This document shows, in pieces, positions 11,759-22,483 of a DNA stretch of 64,000 nt. A model generated the notes under the pieces. That model was not told the origin of the DNA. It ran no database searches and was given only the letters and a program-made list of their open reading frames with translations. A program made the position numbers and the translations under genes. Within the stretch, counting starts at the first letter, position 1. The number at the start of each line of letters is the position of its first letter. The stretch is from Nitzschia sp. pyKryTriq1 (taxonomy: Eukaryota; Bacillariophyta; Bacillariophyceae; Bacillariales; Bacillariaceae): assembly GCA_956465555.1 (NCBI GenBank), contig OY101117.1:3472001-3536000 (forward strand), in the 5' to 3' direction.

Positions 11759-13281
11759 ATGGTAACCGCAATGACATCCTCCTACTCCTCTTCTTTGTGG
11801 CTTGCAACAAGCAGTCTTCTACTGCTGACACCACTGTTATTATCATTATTCCCTTCCGTCGTTGTTGTTCATGCAGCTCCGATTCATTTGCATGGATTGA
11901 ATTACAATACACGCAAAGGCCCGGACTGGGACTGGGACAAGTGCAAAAGTCGGACGGAAATCTTGACGGATTTGACGCTGCTCTCGCGGATTACCAACCG
12001 CATTCGAATTTTGAGTCTGACGGATTGTGGACAAGCCGAATTGGTTTTGGATGTAGTGAAAGAGTTGGGAATGCAATTGTGGTTGGGAATGTGGGTAGCA
12101 CCCGAAGAGTTTGTCTTTGAAGAAGAACGAGGCGAACTGATTGGATTGTTGGAACGAGGGCGGATCGATGAAGATCACGTTTTGGGGATTTCAGTCGGGT
12201 CGGAAGCCATTTACAGAAATGATTCGACAGTCGATGAAATGATTGCTCATATGAATGATGGTGAGTGGGCGTGGCTGAATGAATGAATGAATGCATTCAT
12301 CATTCATCATCCAACGATAGTGCTGTGTCGTCGTTTGTTGATACTCTACTCTAGATTAGTATCTGGCAGTATCTCACGGCTCCTCTCTCTATCATTATAA
12401 TGTTAGTTTATGGCTTGCTGCGAGATGCTGGACTGGATATTCCAGTAACGATTGTCGATATTGCTCCCGAGTATGCGAAAAGTTCCAAACTTCGAAGTGC
12501 TGTCAATGTGACGATGACTAATACTTTTCCCTTTTGGGAAGCAATTCCAATCGATGAAGCGATTGATGATTTGGTTGAAGACTTGACTTGGCTGATGAGT
12601 CAACAAGAGTCAAGATCCAAACCATTTGTCTTGGGAGAAACTGGTTGGCCGGGCGCAGGATTCTTGCAAGGTGTTGGAGTGGCTGGGTCGGCAAATCAAA
12701 AGCAGTACTTTGAAGAGTCCTTTTGTACGATCGATGTCGAAAAGCAATGGTCGTACTACTGGTTTACGGGGATCGACAACGCCTGGCGACAGGAACAAGA
12801 TCCTGACAACACCATTGAAGGGACTTGGGGATTGATGTACGCTAACTTGACGCTGAAGCCTCATTTTCAAGATCTGGCGTTTCAATGTAGTGATGGCGTC
12901 ACCTACAGTTTTGCCGAAATCGATTGGACGATTCCCCAATACACTGTTGCACCTGCCGATTCGGATCCGACAATCGTTCCAACAGACGAGACTTCTACTA
13001 GTGCTACTGTGCGCACAGTGCAACCCACCAGCACCACCACGACTGCCGAGTCACCTTCCGTGGTTCCTCCTTCTTCTGCCCCTCCTAATAGCCCTCAAGA
13101 ATTATCGGATGGTACTGCAAAGCCTACTACTATCGAAATCGTGTCTCGACCTTCCGCCGCACCCAATGGCCCAGCATCGTCAACAAGTAGCAGCCACACC
13201 AGCACCAGCAGCAATAATGCTGGGTTATTCTGGCTCTGTTACTGGTCGATGCTGGTGGCGGGACTTGCTGGGAATCTGTAG
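11759..13281 (+). CDS. Secreted GH17 family glucanase-like protein, copy A
   Basis: GH17 enzymes cleave beta-1,3-glucans; in diatoms chrysolaminarin or wall beta-glucan would be plausible substrates (inference). Exons 11759-12260 and 12407-13281 give about 458 aa. A signal peptide covers the Leu-rich start up to VVVVHA. The mature part begins PIHLHGLNYNTRKGPDWD. The proton donor Glu is probably residue 149 in GISVGSEAIY and the nucleophile Glu residue 245 in VLGETGWPGAG, both in family-typical context. After the catalytic domain comes a Ser/Thr/Pro-rich linker (~100 aa) and a short hydrophobic C-terminus (LFWLCYWSMLVAGL) that would fit a GPI-anchor signal. 11816-12945, including the intron, is nearly identical to 15232-16361. 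The start is chosen as the first ATG giving a proper signal peptide. Confidence 0.85.
11816..12945 (+). repeat. Tandem gene duplication block, copy A
   Basis: This 1130-bp stretch covers the signal-peptide core, the intron and the catalytic domain. It matches 15232-16361 with no length difference (constant offset 3416) and only scattered base changes, mainly at the 3' end. Similarity stops abruptly upstream inside the signal peptide and downstream just after WTIPQYT. Confidence 0.9.
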
Positions 13282-14163
13282 GCTTCTTGAGCACATAGTA
13301 TTGAATATATTCGACTAACAAAAAGGACTTTGAATTGATATGTTTGGTCTACCGTTGCTAGCTAGAATGCTGATCTTTTTGTTGTTCACGGACCGCTTCC
13401 CGCTTGTTGACGACTCCCACCTGGATTCACTCTCTAACTACTAGTAGTACATACAGTAATAGGAGAGTCGTCGTTAGATACTACTATTCTACGTGCTTCC
13501 TGGCAGCAGCCCAATCCTTTGTTGAATCATCGCGCAAGCGAGATTGATGAAGGATGCAAGCTGGAAAGCTCAGAAGAACGACTCTCTAGTAGTAGTAGGT
13601 TCCATCGTCTCTGTAAATGTGCTGCAGATTTGCGCTGGTGGATGACATCCCGTAAAGGAGAAAAGAGTCCAACGAGTCAATCAGTGGACTGTCTGGCGTG
13701 GCTACCGGTAGTAGTACTGTAGTAAGGTAGGAAGTAAAATTAGTAGACAGTGCACTTTCCTGGCTGCTTTACGATATGCTAGTAGACTAGTAGAGTCACG
13801 AGAACTAGCTAGTACTAGTATGTTGTCTCCACCACCATTCTTTATGGAAGAGCAGGGGTCGTGCTAGTACTAGTAGTAGATCGTCCTTCTTGTTGCTTCT
13901 TGTACTACTCGTACCACCAAAAGCTAGCTCGAGGACTAGCTAGTTGTTGTTGTTGTTGTTGTTAACTGTCTCCAGTCCCATTGAGCGTGGTTAGAACGGG
14001 ATATCAATCCCACCAGAGGCTCGCAGGCACTTAGACTAGACTACTAAGTGCGTTCTTAGACTACCTACTCCTGTTCCCCGTCGGATTCCTGGTCGGATAC
14101 CACGGCCGCCTGTGCTTCTTCGTCTAGCTCCAGGGTTGGTTGAGTCCACCAGTAGAGTCTAGT
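13282..14163. other. Intergenic DNA rich in CTAGTAC-type repeats
   Basis: No gene is supported. Many short self-complementary motifs (ACTAGTAGT, GTAGTACTAC, CTAGCTAG) and a GTT repeat near 13946 occur. The right end (about 14065-14163) remains open on the minus strand in the frame entering from the LINE fragment, but this is outside the part shared with the second fragment. Confidence 0.4.
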
Positions 14164-14442
14164 TCGGAATTCTTTTTGGATGCTGGAAATGGATTGGGGA
14201 TTGTCGTCATCGTCGTCGTCGTAGGCTCCCGTAGGATTCCTACTGCGCAGCCGCGGGCGACAAAACCCAACTCCGGGGAAAACTCCACTACCTCTACCGC
14301 CCCTGTAGTTGGAGCAAATCCGTTCCGCTTGCACAAATGTTCTTGTTACAATGACAGTAACAAGTGTAGGAAGTGTCTAAGGTGTAGCCTTAGTAGTATT
14401 GGCAAAAATTAAAGCTGCTACACTTGCCACGTGTAGGGCCGA
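14164..14442 (-). mobile_element. 5' fragment of a non-LTR (LINE-type) retrotransposon
   Basis: This ~279-bp segment is the reverse complement of 62370-62649 with almost no changes. The other copy continues directly into an endonuclease domain, so this one is the same element cut off just before that domain (after PFPASKKNS). The encoded peptide starts MCKRNGFAPTTG and includes a Thr/Met stretch from an ACG/ATG repeat. Similarity ends sharply at both sides. It lies between the two GH17 copies on the opposite strand. Confidence 0.7.
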
Positions 14443-15195
14443 GGACTAGCTAGTACTAGAGTACATGTAGTAGTACTATTAGATCCTCCTCGTCTTTCTT
14501 GATCTTGTGCTGCCCAAAATATGATCTTGTACTAGCAAGAAAGAAGGCAGACTGCTCCTCTACTACTCTAGAGTAGTAGTACTACTACTACCGAGCTACT
14601 ACTAGTAGTAGTAGTACTACTACTACAGTATATACTACTACTACTACGGTAGCTACTACAGTACTATACTCGGGTAGAGTAGAGTAGTACCAGCAAACTA
14701 CCATGCACTGGGACTTGCAACTCCGACTATTTTTTGAAGGTATTCATTAATTATATTCATTCTTGACGACCTACACGAATCTAATGAGCCTGCCGGCTCC
14801 ATGTGTCCATGTGCAAAGGTCGGAAGGCGCACCCCGCCGGCCGAGATCTCGCTTCATTTTGACACGACATCGTCTCTTCTATTCTTCTTCTCTTTATACC
14901 GCGAAGATTGAATCATCAGACGCAAGAATGAGGAGACTGATGTGAGAGAATCAGGAAACGCCGATGCACATGCTGCTGCTGTTCACATAAAAAGCAAGAC
15001 TAACATCATCGCCCACTCCCACTGCTCATTGCACAATAAGTGCGGTTGTCTCGGACGATCCTTCAAGCTTCCGCCGACTCTGTGTGTATGTGCATTCCAT
15101 TTCCAGCAGCGTCCTCCATCAACAAGAAGAACATCGCTCCGAAGAAGTGCCCCTCGACCAAGAGCAGAAGACGAAGAACTATTAGCCCAACCACC
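14443..15195. other. Intergenic DNA: palindromic TAC/GTA array and GH17 copy B promoter
   Basis: 14560-14690 is made almost entirely of CTACTAC, GTAGTAG and CTAGTAG units arranged so that long stretches can pair with each other. From about 14786 the sequence matches the region upstream of GH17 copy A (GTCGGAAGGCGCACC block, then AAAAAGCAAGACTAACATCATC near 14990-15010). No separate gene is supported. Confidence 0.5.
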
Positions 15196-17078
15196 ATGCG
15201 TTCTTTCCACTCCTCCTGGATTGCCCCCACACTTCTACTGCTGACACCACTGTTATTATCATTATTCCCTTCCGTCGTTGTTGTTCAAGGAGTTCCGATT
15301 CATTTGCATGGATTGAATTACAATACACGCAAAGGCCCGGACTGGGACTGGGACAAGTGCAAAAGTCGGACGGAAATCTTGACGGATTTGACGCTGCTCT
15401 CGCGGATTACCAACCGCATTCGAATTTTGAGTCTGACGGATTGTGGACAAGCCGAATTGGTTTTGGATGTAGTGAAAGAGTTGGGAATGCAATTGTGGTT
15501 GGGAATGTGGGTAGCACCCGAAGAGTTTGTCTTTGAAGAAGAACGAGGCGAACTGATTGGATTGTTGGAACGAGGGCGGATCGATGAAGATCACGTTTTG
15601 GGGATTTCAGTCGGGTCGGAAGCCATTTACAGAAATGATTCGACAGTCGATGAAATGATTGCTCATATGAATGATGGTGAGTGGGCGTGGCTGAATGAAT
15701 GAATGAATGCATTCATCATTCATCATCCAACGATAGTGCTGTGTCGTCGTTTGTTGATACTCTACTCTAGATTAGTATCTGGCAGTATCTCACGGCTCCT
15801 CTCTCTATCATTATAATGTTAGTCTATGGCTTGCTGCGAGATGCTGGACTGGATATTCCAGTAACGATTGTCGATATTGCTCCCGAGTATGCGAAAAGTT
15901 CCAAACTTCGAAGTGCTGTCAATGTGACGATGACTAATACTTTTCCCTTTTGGGAAGCAATTCCAATCGATGAAGCGATTGATGATTTGGTTGAAGACTT
16001 GACTTGGCTGATGAGTCAACAAGAGTCAAGATCCAAACCATTTGTCTTGGGAGAAACTGGTTGGCCGGGCGCAGGATTCTTGCAAGGTGTTGGAGTGGCT
16101 GGGTCGGCAAATCAAAAGCAGTACTTTGAAGAGTCCTTTTGTACGATCGATGTCGAAAAGCAATGGTCGTACTACTGGTTTACGGGGATCGACAACGCCT
16201 GGCGACAGGAACAAGATCCCGACAACACCATCGAAGGGACTTGGGGATTTATGTACGCCAACTTGACGCTGAAGCCTCATTTTCAAGATTTGGAGTTTCG
16301 ATGTAGTGATGGCGTCACCTACAGTTTTGCCGAAATCGATTGGACGATTCCCCAGTACACACCTGCACCTTCCACGTTGGATCCGGCAAGCTGTCAAGCG
16401 CACCGCGGGTGTTCGGGATTATTCGGGACGTGCTGTCCCGGTAGTAATGGATTGTTTCTCAACTGTTGCGACCCTTTGGTAACTTCTCCACCCGCTGCAT
16501 CACCAGCGGCGCCTACGACGACGGCGAAACCTACAACAAGGGCTCCGGTAATATCACCTTCGCCCACGGCGAAACCTACAACAAGGGCTCCGGTAATATC
16601 ACCTTCGCCCACGACGAAACCTACAACAAGGGCTCCGGTAATATCTCCTTTGCCCACGACTTTGACACCCCAAGAATCATTATCCCCGGGTGGATCAACG
16701 ACTACGGAAAGTCCCACGAAGCGACCAACCACCCAACCACCTACCAAGAAACCGACTATGTCTCCAACAACGAGTACTCCGACGCTGAATCCAACCATGG
16801 ACGATACCACGATCGTTCCAGAAGACGACGAGTCTTCCTCTCCTACTGGTGGACCCACGTCACAGCCCACCACGGTGGAGTCACCATCCATGGTCCCTTC
16901 TTCTACTCCTAGTCAATTGGCGGATCGTACTCCAAAGCCGACTATCGAAATCGTGTTTCGACCGTCCCCACCACCAACAAGAAGTAGCAGTAGCAGTAGA
17001 ACCAGGAACAACAACCACAACAGCTTCTTCTCGCTGATATCCTGGTCGATGCTGGTGGGACTTGCTTGGAATCTTTGA
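15196..17078 (+). CDS. Secreted GH17 family glucanase-like protein, copy B, with extended C-terminus
   Basis: Paralog of the gene at 11759 with the same predicted activity. Exons 15196-15676 and 15823-17078 give about 578 aa. The signal peptide starts MRSFHSSWIAPTLLLL; its first residues differ from copy A, but from LLLTPLLLSLFP onward they are the same. The catalytic domain keeps VGSEA and ETGWPGAG. After WTIPQYT the proteins diverge completely. Copy B has a Cys-rich segment (CQAHRGCSGLFGTCC, then NCCD; seven Cys in ~26 residues), three near-exact repeats of KPTTRAPVISPSPT, a long Pro/Thr/Ser linker and a hydrophobic tail (SLISWSMLVGLAWNL) consistent with a GPI signal. The Cys-rich segment could be a small binding module, but I cannot name it. 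Confidence 0.85.
15232..16361 (+). repeat. Tandem gene duplication block, copy B
   Basis: Partner of 11816-12945, same orientation, constant offset, intron included. The near identity of the 146-bp intron argues for a recent duplication or continued gene conversion. Confidence 0.9.
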
Positions 17079-17920
17079 GCTTCTTGTTGTTCTTGAGCAC
17101 ACATATGATAGTCTACTACTATGACGACTATTACTTCGACCAAGAAGAGTTTTGCATTACTACTATATGTACTATATGTAGTCTACCAGCACTAGAATGT
17201 TACTTTGTTGTTTTTCGCGTTCTTGCTTGACTGCTGCGTTCGCTCTATCTACTGTACCCGTTGCCGGTAGTAGTGCAATAGGAGTATTAGATGATAGTAG
17301 AGTCCCTGCTCCTGGCTCCTGGTAGATCGTCCTTGCAACCAAAAGTTAGCTCTACAGTAGTGTACATAGAGTATACTGTACCACTACTATTATTTGCTTA
17401 TCCGTATCCAGTACTATACTGTATCGGTCTAGTACTAGTGTGGCAGAACAGAAGAACGTACTAGTAGCTGATACTAATAGTAGAAGCACATCGTACTAAT
17501 GTACCACTTTGTGTTTCGTCGCCGCTTTCGAGTACCTGGTACAAAGCACTAGTATAGTACAGTAGCGCTCGGGATAGTATAGGAGAAGAGTTTGCTACTA
17601 CTAGTAGTAGAGTAGCCGAGCTCATCGATGCATATGCATCCACTTTACCGTGTCTACCTATCTACCAGTATAGCTACGTAGTAATATGTGTGTGTTGAAG
17701 ATTGATTGATTGATTTTCTTGGAAAGAGTTCATCTACTACGGTATCACTACTTTTCTATTAGTGAGTTCTTGTAGAGTACTCCTCGTCGTCTTCCATTAT
17801 GCAACATCCATCATTCATTGATTTCGATGAATCATCAAATAATAACGATAGTGAAGCAATCTCATCTAAAACACAGATAGTATGATTGATGCATGCATGC
17901 ATTGCATTTATGTCTTGGTT
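17079..17920. other. Intergenic region
   Basis: No gene is supported. It contains scattered GTACTAG/CTAGTAGTAG motifs (17110-17190, 17460-17600) and a GATTGATT run near 17698-17714. Both flanking genes end here (GH17 copy B on plus, the plastid protein on minus), so it is a convergent region. Confidence 0.45.
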
Positions 17921-18352
17921 TTACATTCCATTCTTGCGTTGGATCCAGGCAGCCACATGGGTTCCCCACGCCAAGGGTCCTCCAAAGCTTCCAGCGACAT
18001 AGTACCACTTGACCCACGATCCGCTGGCCAAGGCACCAGGTTCTTGTTGAAGGACGAAGGATTGTCCACACGAGTAGGCGCAAACTCCCAAGAAGACCAA
18101 GGAAACCATACCCAACATACCCGATGGCATCTTGGACATGAGGGGTCCCAAGACCTTGGAAGGAGGGTATTCGCCCTCCCAGTAAGTGTCTTCGCCGGCA
18201 TTCAAGGCAAAGAACGATTGTTGTTCAGCAGCAGAGGCAGCTTTGGGCATGAAAGCGACGGGAGTGGTAGCCGAACGCATCTGGGACGAAGGAGCAAAGG
18301 CCGAGCAGGCGGCAACAATCAAAGAAAGAACGACGAAACTAAGCTTGGCCAT
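17921..18352 (-). CDS. Plastid-targeted thylakoid-type membrane protein, unidentified
   Basis: 143 aa in one exon. The start at 18352 (MAKLSFVVLSLIVAACSAFAPSS) gives a signal peptide ending in ACSAFAP, the hallmark of diatom proteins crossing the four plastid membranes; an in-frame ATG at 18373 is less likely. After a short transit region the mature protein begins around LNAGEDTYWEGEYPPSKVLGPL. It has one clear hydrophobic segment (GMLGMVSLVFLGVCAYSCGQ) and a weaker aromatic one (WVKWYYVAGSFGGPLAW), and ends AAWIQRKNGM. The size, layout and compact coding suggest a small photosystem- or antenna-associated subunit, but I cannot match it to a named one. Its promoter faces the Sec14 gene across a region with two CRE palindromes. 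Confidence 0.8.
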   Translation of the reverse strand: MAKLSFVVLSLIVAACSAFAPSSQMRSATTPVAFMPKAASAAEQQSFFALNAGEDTYWEGEYPPSKVLGPLMSKMPSGMLGMVSLVFLGVCAYSCGQSFVLQQEPGALASGSWVKWYYVAGSFGGPLAWGTHVAAWIQRKNGM

Positions 18353-18874
18353 TTTGTTGGAATTGGATGTCAAAAAGAAGATAAAAGCTGATGCGGAAAG
18401 TCAAGGAAAGTAAAGCAAAATCATGAACGAGTCAAGGGAAGAAGGAATGAGAAGCATCCAGTGAGAAACTCGTCAAGGTGAAAACTGCACAATTCAATGG
18501 TATTGTATCAGAGCCATGCATGAACCAATCATCACGACGCTCCATTCTCTCATCTTCTTTCTCTTTGCGAACAAGAAACCTCCCACAACACACCAACCGA
18601 CCAGCAGGCGCCTCTTCGCTCGATCGATCCATTGCTTCGTCTCCATCGACAGCCACCACCATCCCATGGTCAACAACATCCATCATCACGCACCTTGCTT
18701 GCAGACAAAAAGTAGACTTGCACTACGAGGCGGCGCAACATAACAACCGAAGAGCAACAGCAGAGAGCGAGGGGCAGCAAGCGCACCATCGCCATCAAGC
18801 ATCCATGATGCCGCAAAAACGCCGCGAAACCCGCACGCGTCGTTGAAGCCGAAGGATCGCGAGGATTTTGGTCA

Positions 18875-18882
18875 TGACGTCA
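18875..18882. promoter_or_regulatory. Perfect CRE palindrome TGACGTCA
   Basis: Eight-base palindrome about 520 bp upstream of the plastid protein start. TGACGT-core sites are bound by bZIP factors, including diatom aureochromes and CO2/cAMP-responsive factors (established for Phaeodactylum). Function here is inference. Confidence 0.4.
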
Positions 18883-19091
18883 TTTGGATCAGTGCGAAGT
18901 GCGCGACGGGGGCGTGCGGTGGTCCCTCCTCTCGGACACTCCCACAGCAACGTCCGACAAGCAATCGAAAATTGAAATCGATCCGTTGGATCCACTTGCG
19001 GCGAGCATGCATGACGAAATCATAATCAACGAAGAATCTACATTCCTGTAGATTCGAATTGTTATTGGTCCCAGTCGAGGTCATTGAATCA

Positions 19092-19099
19092 TGACGTCA
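19092..19099. promoter_or_regulatory. Second perfect CRE palindrome TGACGTCA
   Basis: Same 8-base palindrome, in the longer context ATCATGACGTCATATAAG, 217 bp from the first and about 508 bp upstream of the Sec14-GOLD start. It sits in the same divergent intergenic region. Confidence 0.4.
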
Positions 19100-19606
19100 T
19101 ATAAGAAACGATTTCGTTTACCGAGTACTTGATGAATTAGAAATTCGGTCCAATGTCTAAAGATTATTGAAATGTTACCAATAATTTGATTTTATCGAAT
19201 ATTTAGCGGTATTGACGAGGACCCCACGAATAATGCCGATAGGATTGAACAACACCACATCAGTCATCCAAAGGCCAGCATGCATGCTCGATCGGCGCGG
19301 GCGGGAGCGTCATCCTCTCTTTTTCGTGAGAAAAACGCACCGATGCGATGATGCGGCGGGCGGAGGAGATGTGAGGAGAAAAGAGGCGAAACAAGAGACG
19401 AGGCACGTTGTAGTTGGACGTTCGTTGATGACCGAAACAATAGAGCTGTAGCTACGGCACTGTATTGACTACTGGTACCATTACTTTCTTAGAGATAGAA
19501 TTGAATATCGAGCACCCCCCTCCTACAGCACTGTAGTATTTTATTATCCAAGAATCCTCATCAAGAATCATCATCAAGAATCATCATCAACCAGCATTTC
19601 AAGATC

Positions 19607-21443
19607 ATGACTGACTCCGCCGCCTCTCTTCCCGAAACTTGGAGCGCCGAACGGCTGATGGGCAAGCAAGTGTCCTTCAAGGGACTTCCTCCAGCAGAAG
19701 GTGAGAACGGTGCTGCAGCAGCATCAGCAGCAGCCGCTTCGAAACCACTCGAGCCCCCTGCCTCTCCTCGAAAGCGAAAGGGCAAGGTCGAGATCGGCAA
19801 AATCGATCCGATGCTTTGGGGTCGGCCCGGTCATTTGTCGGAAGAAGAGTGTGAAATCTTTGTAAGTGCTAATATATTTGTGTGGTATCGAGAACGAATG
19901 AATGAATGATGATGCGTGGGTCGATCGCCGTTCGAGTTGTCTTCTCCAAGTGTGATGGCGGAAGTCTAGCATTTGTGCAGGAGAGTCCCCTGCTTTTTTG
20001 CTCATTTTATGTTACTTTTCTCTCTCTATCTCCTTCCATCTCCTCCATCTCTATCCATTCCACGTTCCATTCCATTCCTTATTATCGTTCTTGCTATTGC
20101 GTACTTACTCCGAATCCTACCCTACAGTTCAAATTCAAGGCGGAGATTGAAAAACGCAGCAAAGACTTTCGGGATACCGTGTATTGCTTTGGAGAAGAAG
20201 AGGGAGAGGCCTTTGCTCTCTGCCGCTGGCTCCGGGCTCGAAAGTTTGACTATGCCGAGGTGATTAAGATGGTGGAAGAGGCGACGGAAGCAAGAGCCGA
20301 AGCCAAGTCTCTCGACTTTTATACCGACCCAAAGCTGGCCCTCGGCTGTGACATGTCCGTCTACTTTGCCCAGTACCCGCAAGTCTACAGCGGTATGGCC
20401 AAGAACGGATGCCCACTCTTCATTTCCAAGCCGGGAGTTTTGAATGTGGACGCCGTCGAGTGTATCACCACTCTCCTTGGTATTGTCAAGTTCCACTGGC
20501 ACATCATGATGCATGACTTTGGGGGACGACTTCGAGCACAAAAGGCCAAGGACCCTCATTTCAAACGATTCGAGTGTTTTTGCGTTCTGGACCTGGAACA
20601 CTTGACAATGGGACAACTCAACTCCAAGACATTGGCGATCATCAAGGAACAGTCAGCCATCGACTCCCTTTGCTTCCCAGAAACCATGAACAAAATGGTC
20701 ATTATCAATGGACCGCGCTTTTTCGGGGCCACCTGGTCGCTCATCAAGGGTTGGTTGGATCCACGAACAGCCGGAAAGATTGAAGTCATCTCTGCCAAGA
20801 AGGCTTGGACCAAGAAACTACTGGAGTTTGTAGATGAGGATGTACTTCCTTCGGATTATGGGGGTAAGGGACCCGATACGCAAAAGACAATCGACAAGGA
20901 AAACTTTTCGGGCAAAATGAAGAAATTGCATACAGAAGTCATGTACCTTCGGTGAGTAGTCAGTACCACTACAGTACAGTACGGTACGGTACACTACGAT
21001 ACGGTACTTTGTATACGAGTGCGAGTACAGTATGATTGTTGTGTGGCCTTGGTGATTGGAATACACTATGGATCATGATATCGAATGCTGTTCTAACGCA
21101 TCGCTCGTCTTTTATTATTTCTTGCGCTCGTCATTGTAGTGGCCACCATTCCTGCACGTACGAGGTTGCCGCTGGCGAAGAACTTGCCGTCACCATTTTC
21201 ACACGATCCACAGCGGGTGCCAAATTTACCCTCACGGACGCCAATCATGCCAAGGCACCATGGGTGGAGAATTTCGAGGTGAAACACGATGGTACTGATG
21301 ATATGAATGAGACTCCCTCGCACATGCTCATTACGAAGGAACATATTATTGGACCAGCCAGCGTCAAAGTCAAGGCGGATTCTAATGCGGGACGATGGTC
21401 GACACACAACTTCTTGATCGCCTTTTCAGTCTACAATCCGTAA
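19607..21443 (+). CDS. Sec14-like lipid-transfer protein with C-terminal GOLD-like domain (parent copy)
   Basis: Sec14/CRAL-TRIO proteins bind phospholipids or other hydrophobic ligands and act in lipid signalling and membrane traffic. Exons 19607-19861, 20128-20951 and 21140-21443 give about 460 aa. The N-terminus is Ala/Pro-rich with a basic patch. CRAL-TRIO-N is seen as CRWLRARKFDYAEVIKMVEE. The lipid-binding lobe runs from YFAQYPQVYSGMAKNGCP through FCVLDLEHLTMGQLNS and the conserved MVIINGPRFFGATWSLIKGWLDP and SAKKAWTKKLLEFV to LPSDYGGKG. Exon 3 (GHHSCTYEVAAGEELAVTIF to NFLIAFSVYNP) has the beta-rich look of a GOLD domain. This is the only complete copy; fragments of its 3' half recur at 24543, 25228 and 28802. 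Confidence 0.88.
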
Positions 21444-21620
21444 ACGCAAACGCATGACCGGTGTCATCGAAACGGGAAACTCTAATTATTATAAAAGAAA
21501 GATCGAGGTAAATTTAGATATTCTTAGGACGTCGTAGCTGTGTTCCAGCCAACCCGCGACTGGGCCCCAATCGGTCGATCACCTCGAAACGCCGCCATTA
21601 CGGAGGTGGTACAGTCAAGT

Positions 21621-22483
21621 CTAAAACAGCTGGCGAGCGAGATCGTCATTGACGTGACGGTATCCAATCGGACGCGGGGACCAAGCACCAGGAAGAACTT
21701 CGCGACGATGACGATACTGGCCGCGGCGGAATCTATGTCCTTCTTCAGCGGCGTTAGCACCAAGGCGGCGCTTTTCCCTTTCCCAAACGGCTGCGGCGCC
21801 CTCGGCGGCAGCATGGTTGGCAACGCCAACAACTCGTTCCGCATGCAGACGCTTCTTGTTGCGGAAAAGATTACTCTCGTCTTCTCGTTCCGCATACCGA
21901 CGCATGTGGAGAAAATGTTTAAACATTGCTTCATCCACGGCGACGACTTTCTCCCAAGTGATAGTCGTAGGAGTGATTGCGACGACTTCATTCGAAGCGA
22001 CGACAGGAGCAGGGACGATCATGGCCTTCTTGTTCGAAACCATCTTGCGGCGAAGGACGACCGCAACAACGGGGATGGCGGAAGCAACAACGAAGAAGAT
22101 AGCGTGCTACAATCAAATCACGAACAAGAATGAATGAGAGGACATGGGAAGAAGGCGAGGTGACTTTCCCAATCGCCGCCGCAAACAAACGTACCGCAAC
22201 GAGGATGGCGGAAGCAACAGCGAAGAGGATGGCGGAAGCAACAACGAAGTAGGCAGCGTACTACAATCAAATCAAGAACAAGAATGAATGAGAGGACATG
22301 GGAAGAAGGCGAGTTGACATTCCCAATCGCCGCCGCAAACAAACGTACCGATGGTTGTGCCGGAACAACTTGCGGCGCCTGCTCCGCTTCGACAGGTCCA
22401 CAGATGAGTTCCGCTCTGTATGCTTCGGCGTTGGCGGTAGCGTTGGCGGCGATGGCGATGGCTTTGGATGTAGTGACTCTCAT
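21621..22483 (-). CDS. Membrane protein with shared leader exon (body type 1)
   Basis: Function unknown. Exons 22483-22349, 22260-22195 and 22106-21621 join in phase 0 at GTACGT donors and TTGATTGTAG acceptors, giving 228 aa. Exon 1 (MRVTTSKAIAIAANATA to VVPAQPS) is nearly the same as exon 1 of the gene at 27037-27577. Exon 2 and the start of exon 3 encode two similar hydrophobic segments (YAAYFVVASAILFAVASAIL and HAIFFVVASAIPVVAVVL), so the membrane anchor was doubled by tandem duplication of an 88-bp intron plus exon. The rest is soluble and charged: ITWEKVVAVDEAMFKHFLHMR, then HAERVVGVANHAAAEGAAAVW, ending NDDLARQLF. No domain recognised. Conserved splice signals in duplicated introns make the model credible, but expression is unproven. 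Confidence 0.6.

Noticed and set aside
15196-15231. MRSFHSSWIA at the start of GH17 copy B resembles MRAFHSSWIA inside NRT2
   Set aside because: Codons differ, the NRT2 stretch is a conserved family motif, and no flanking DNA is shared. Treated as coincidence.
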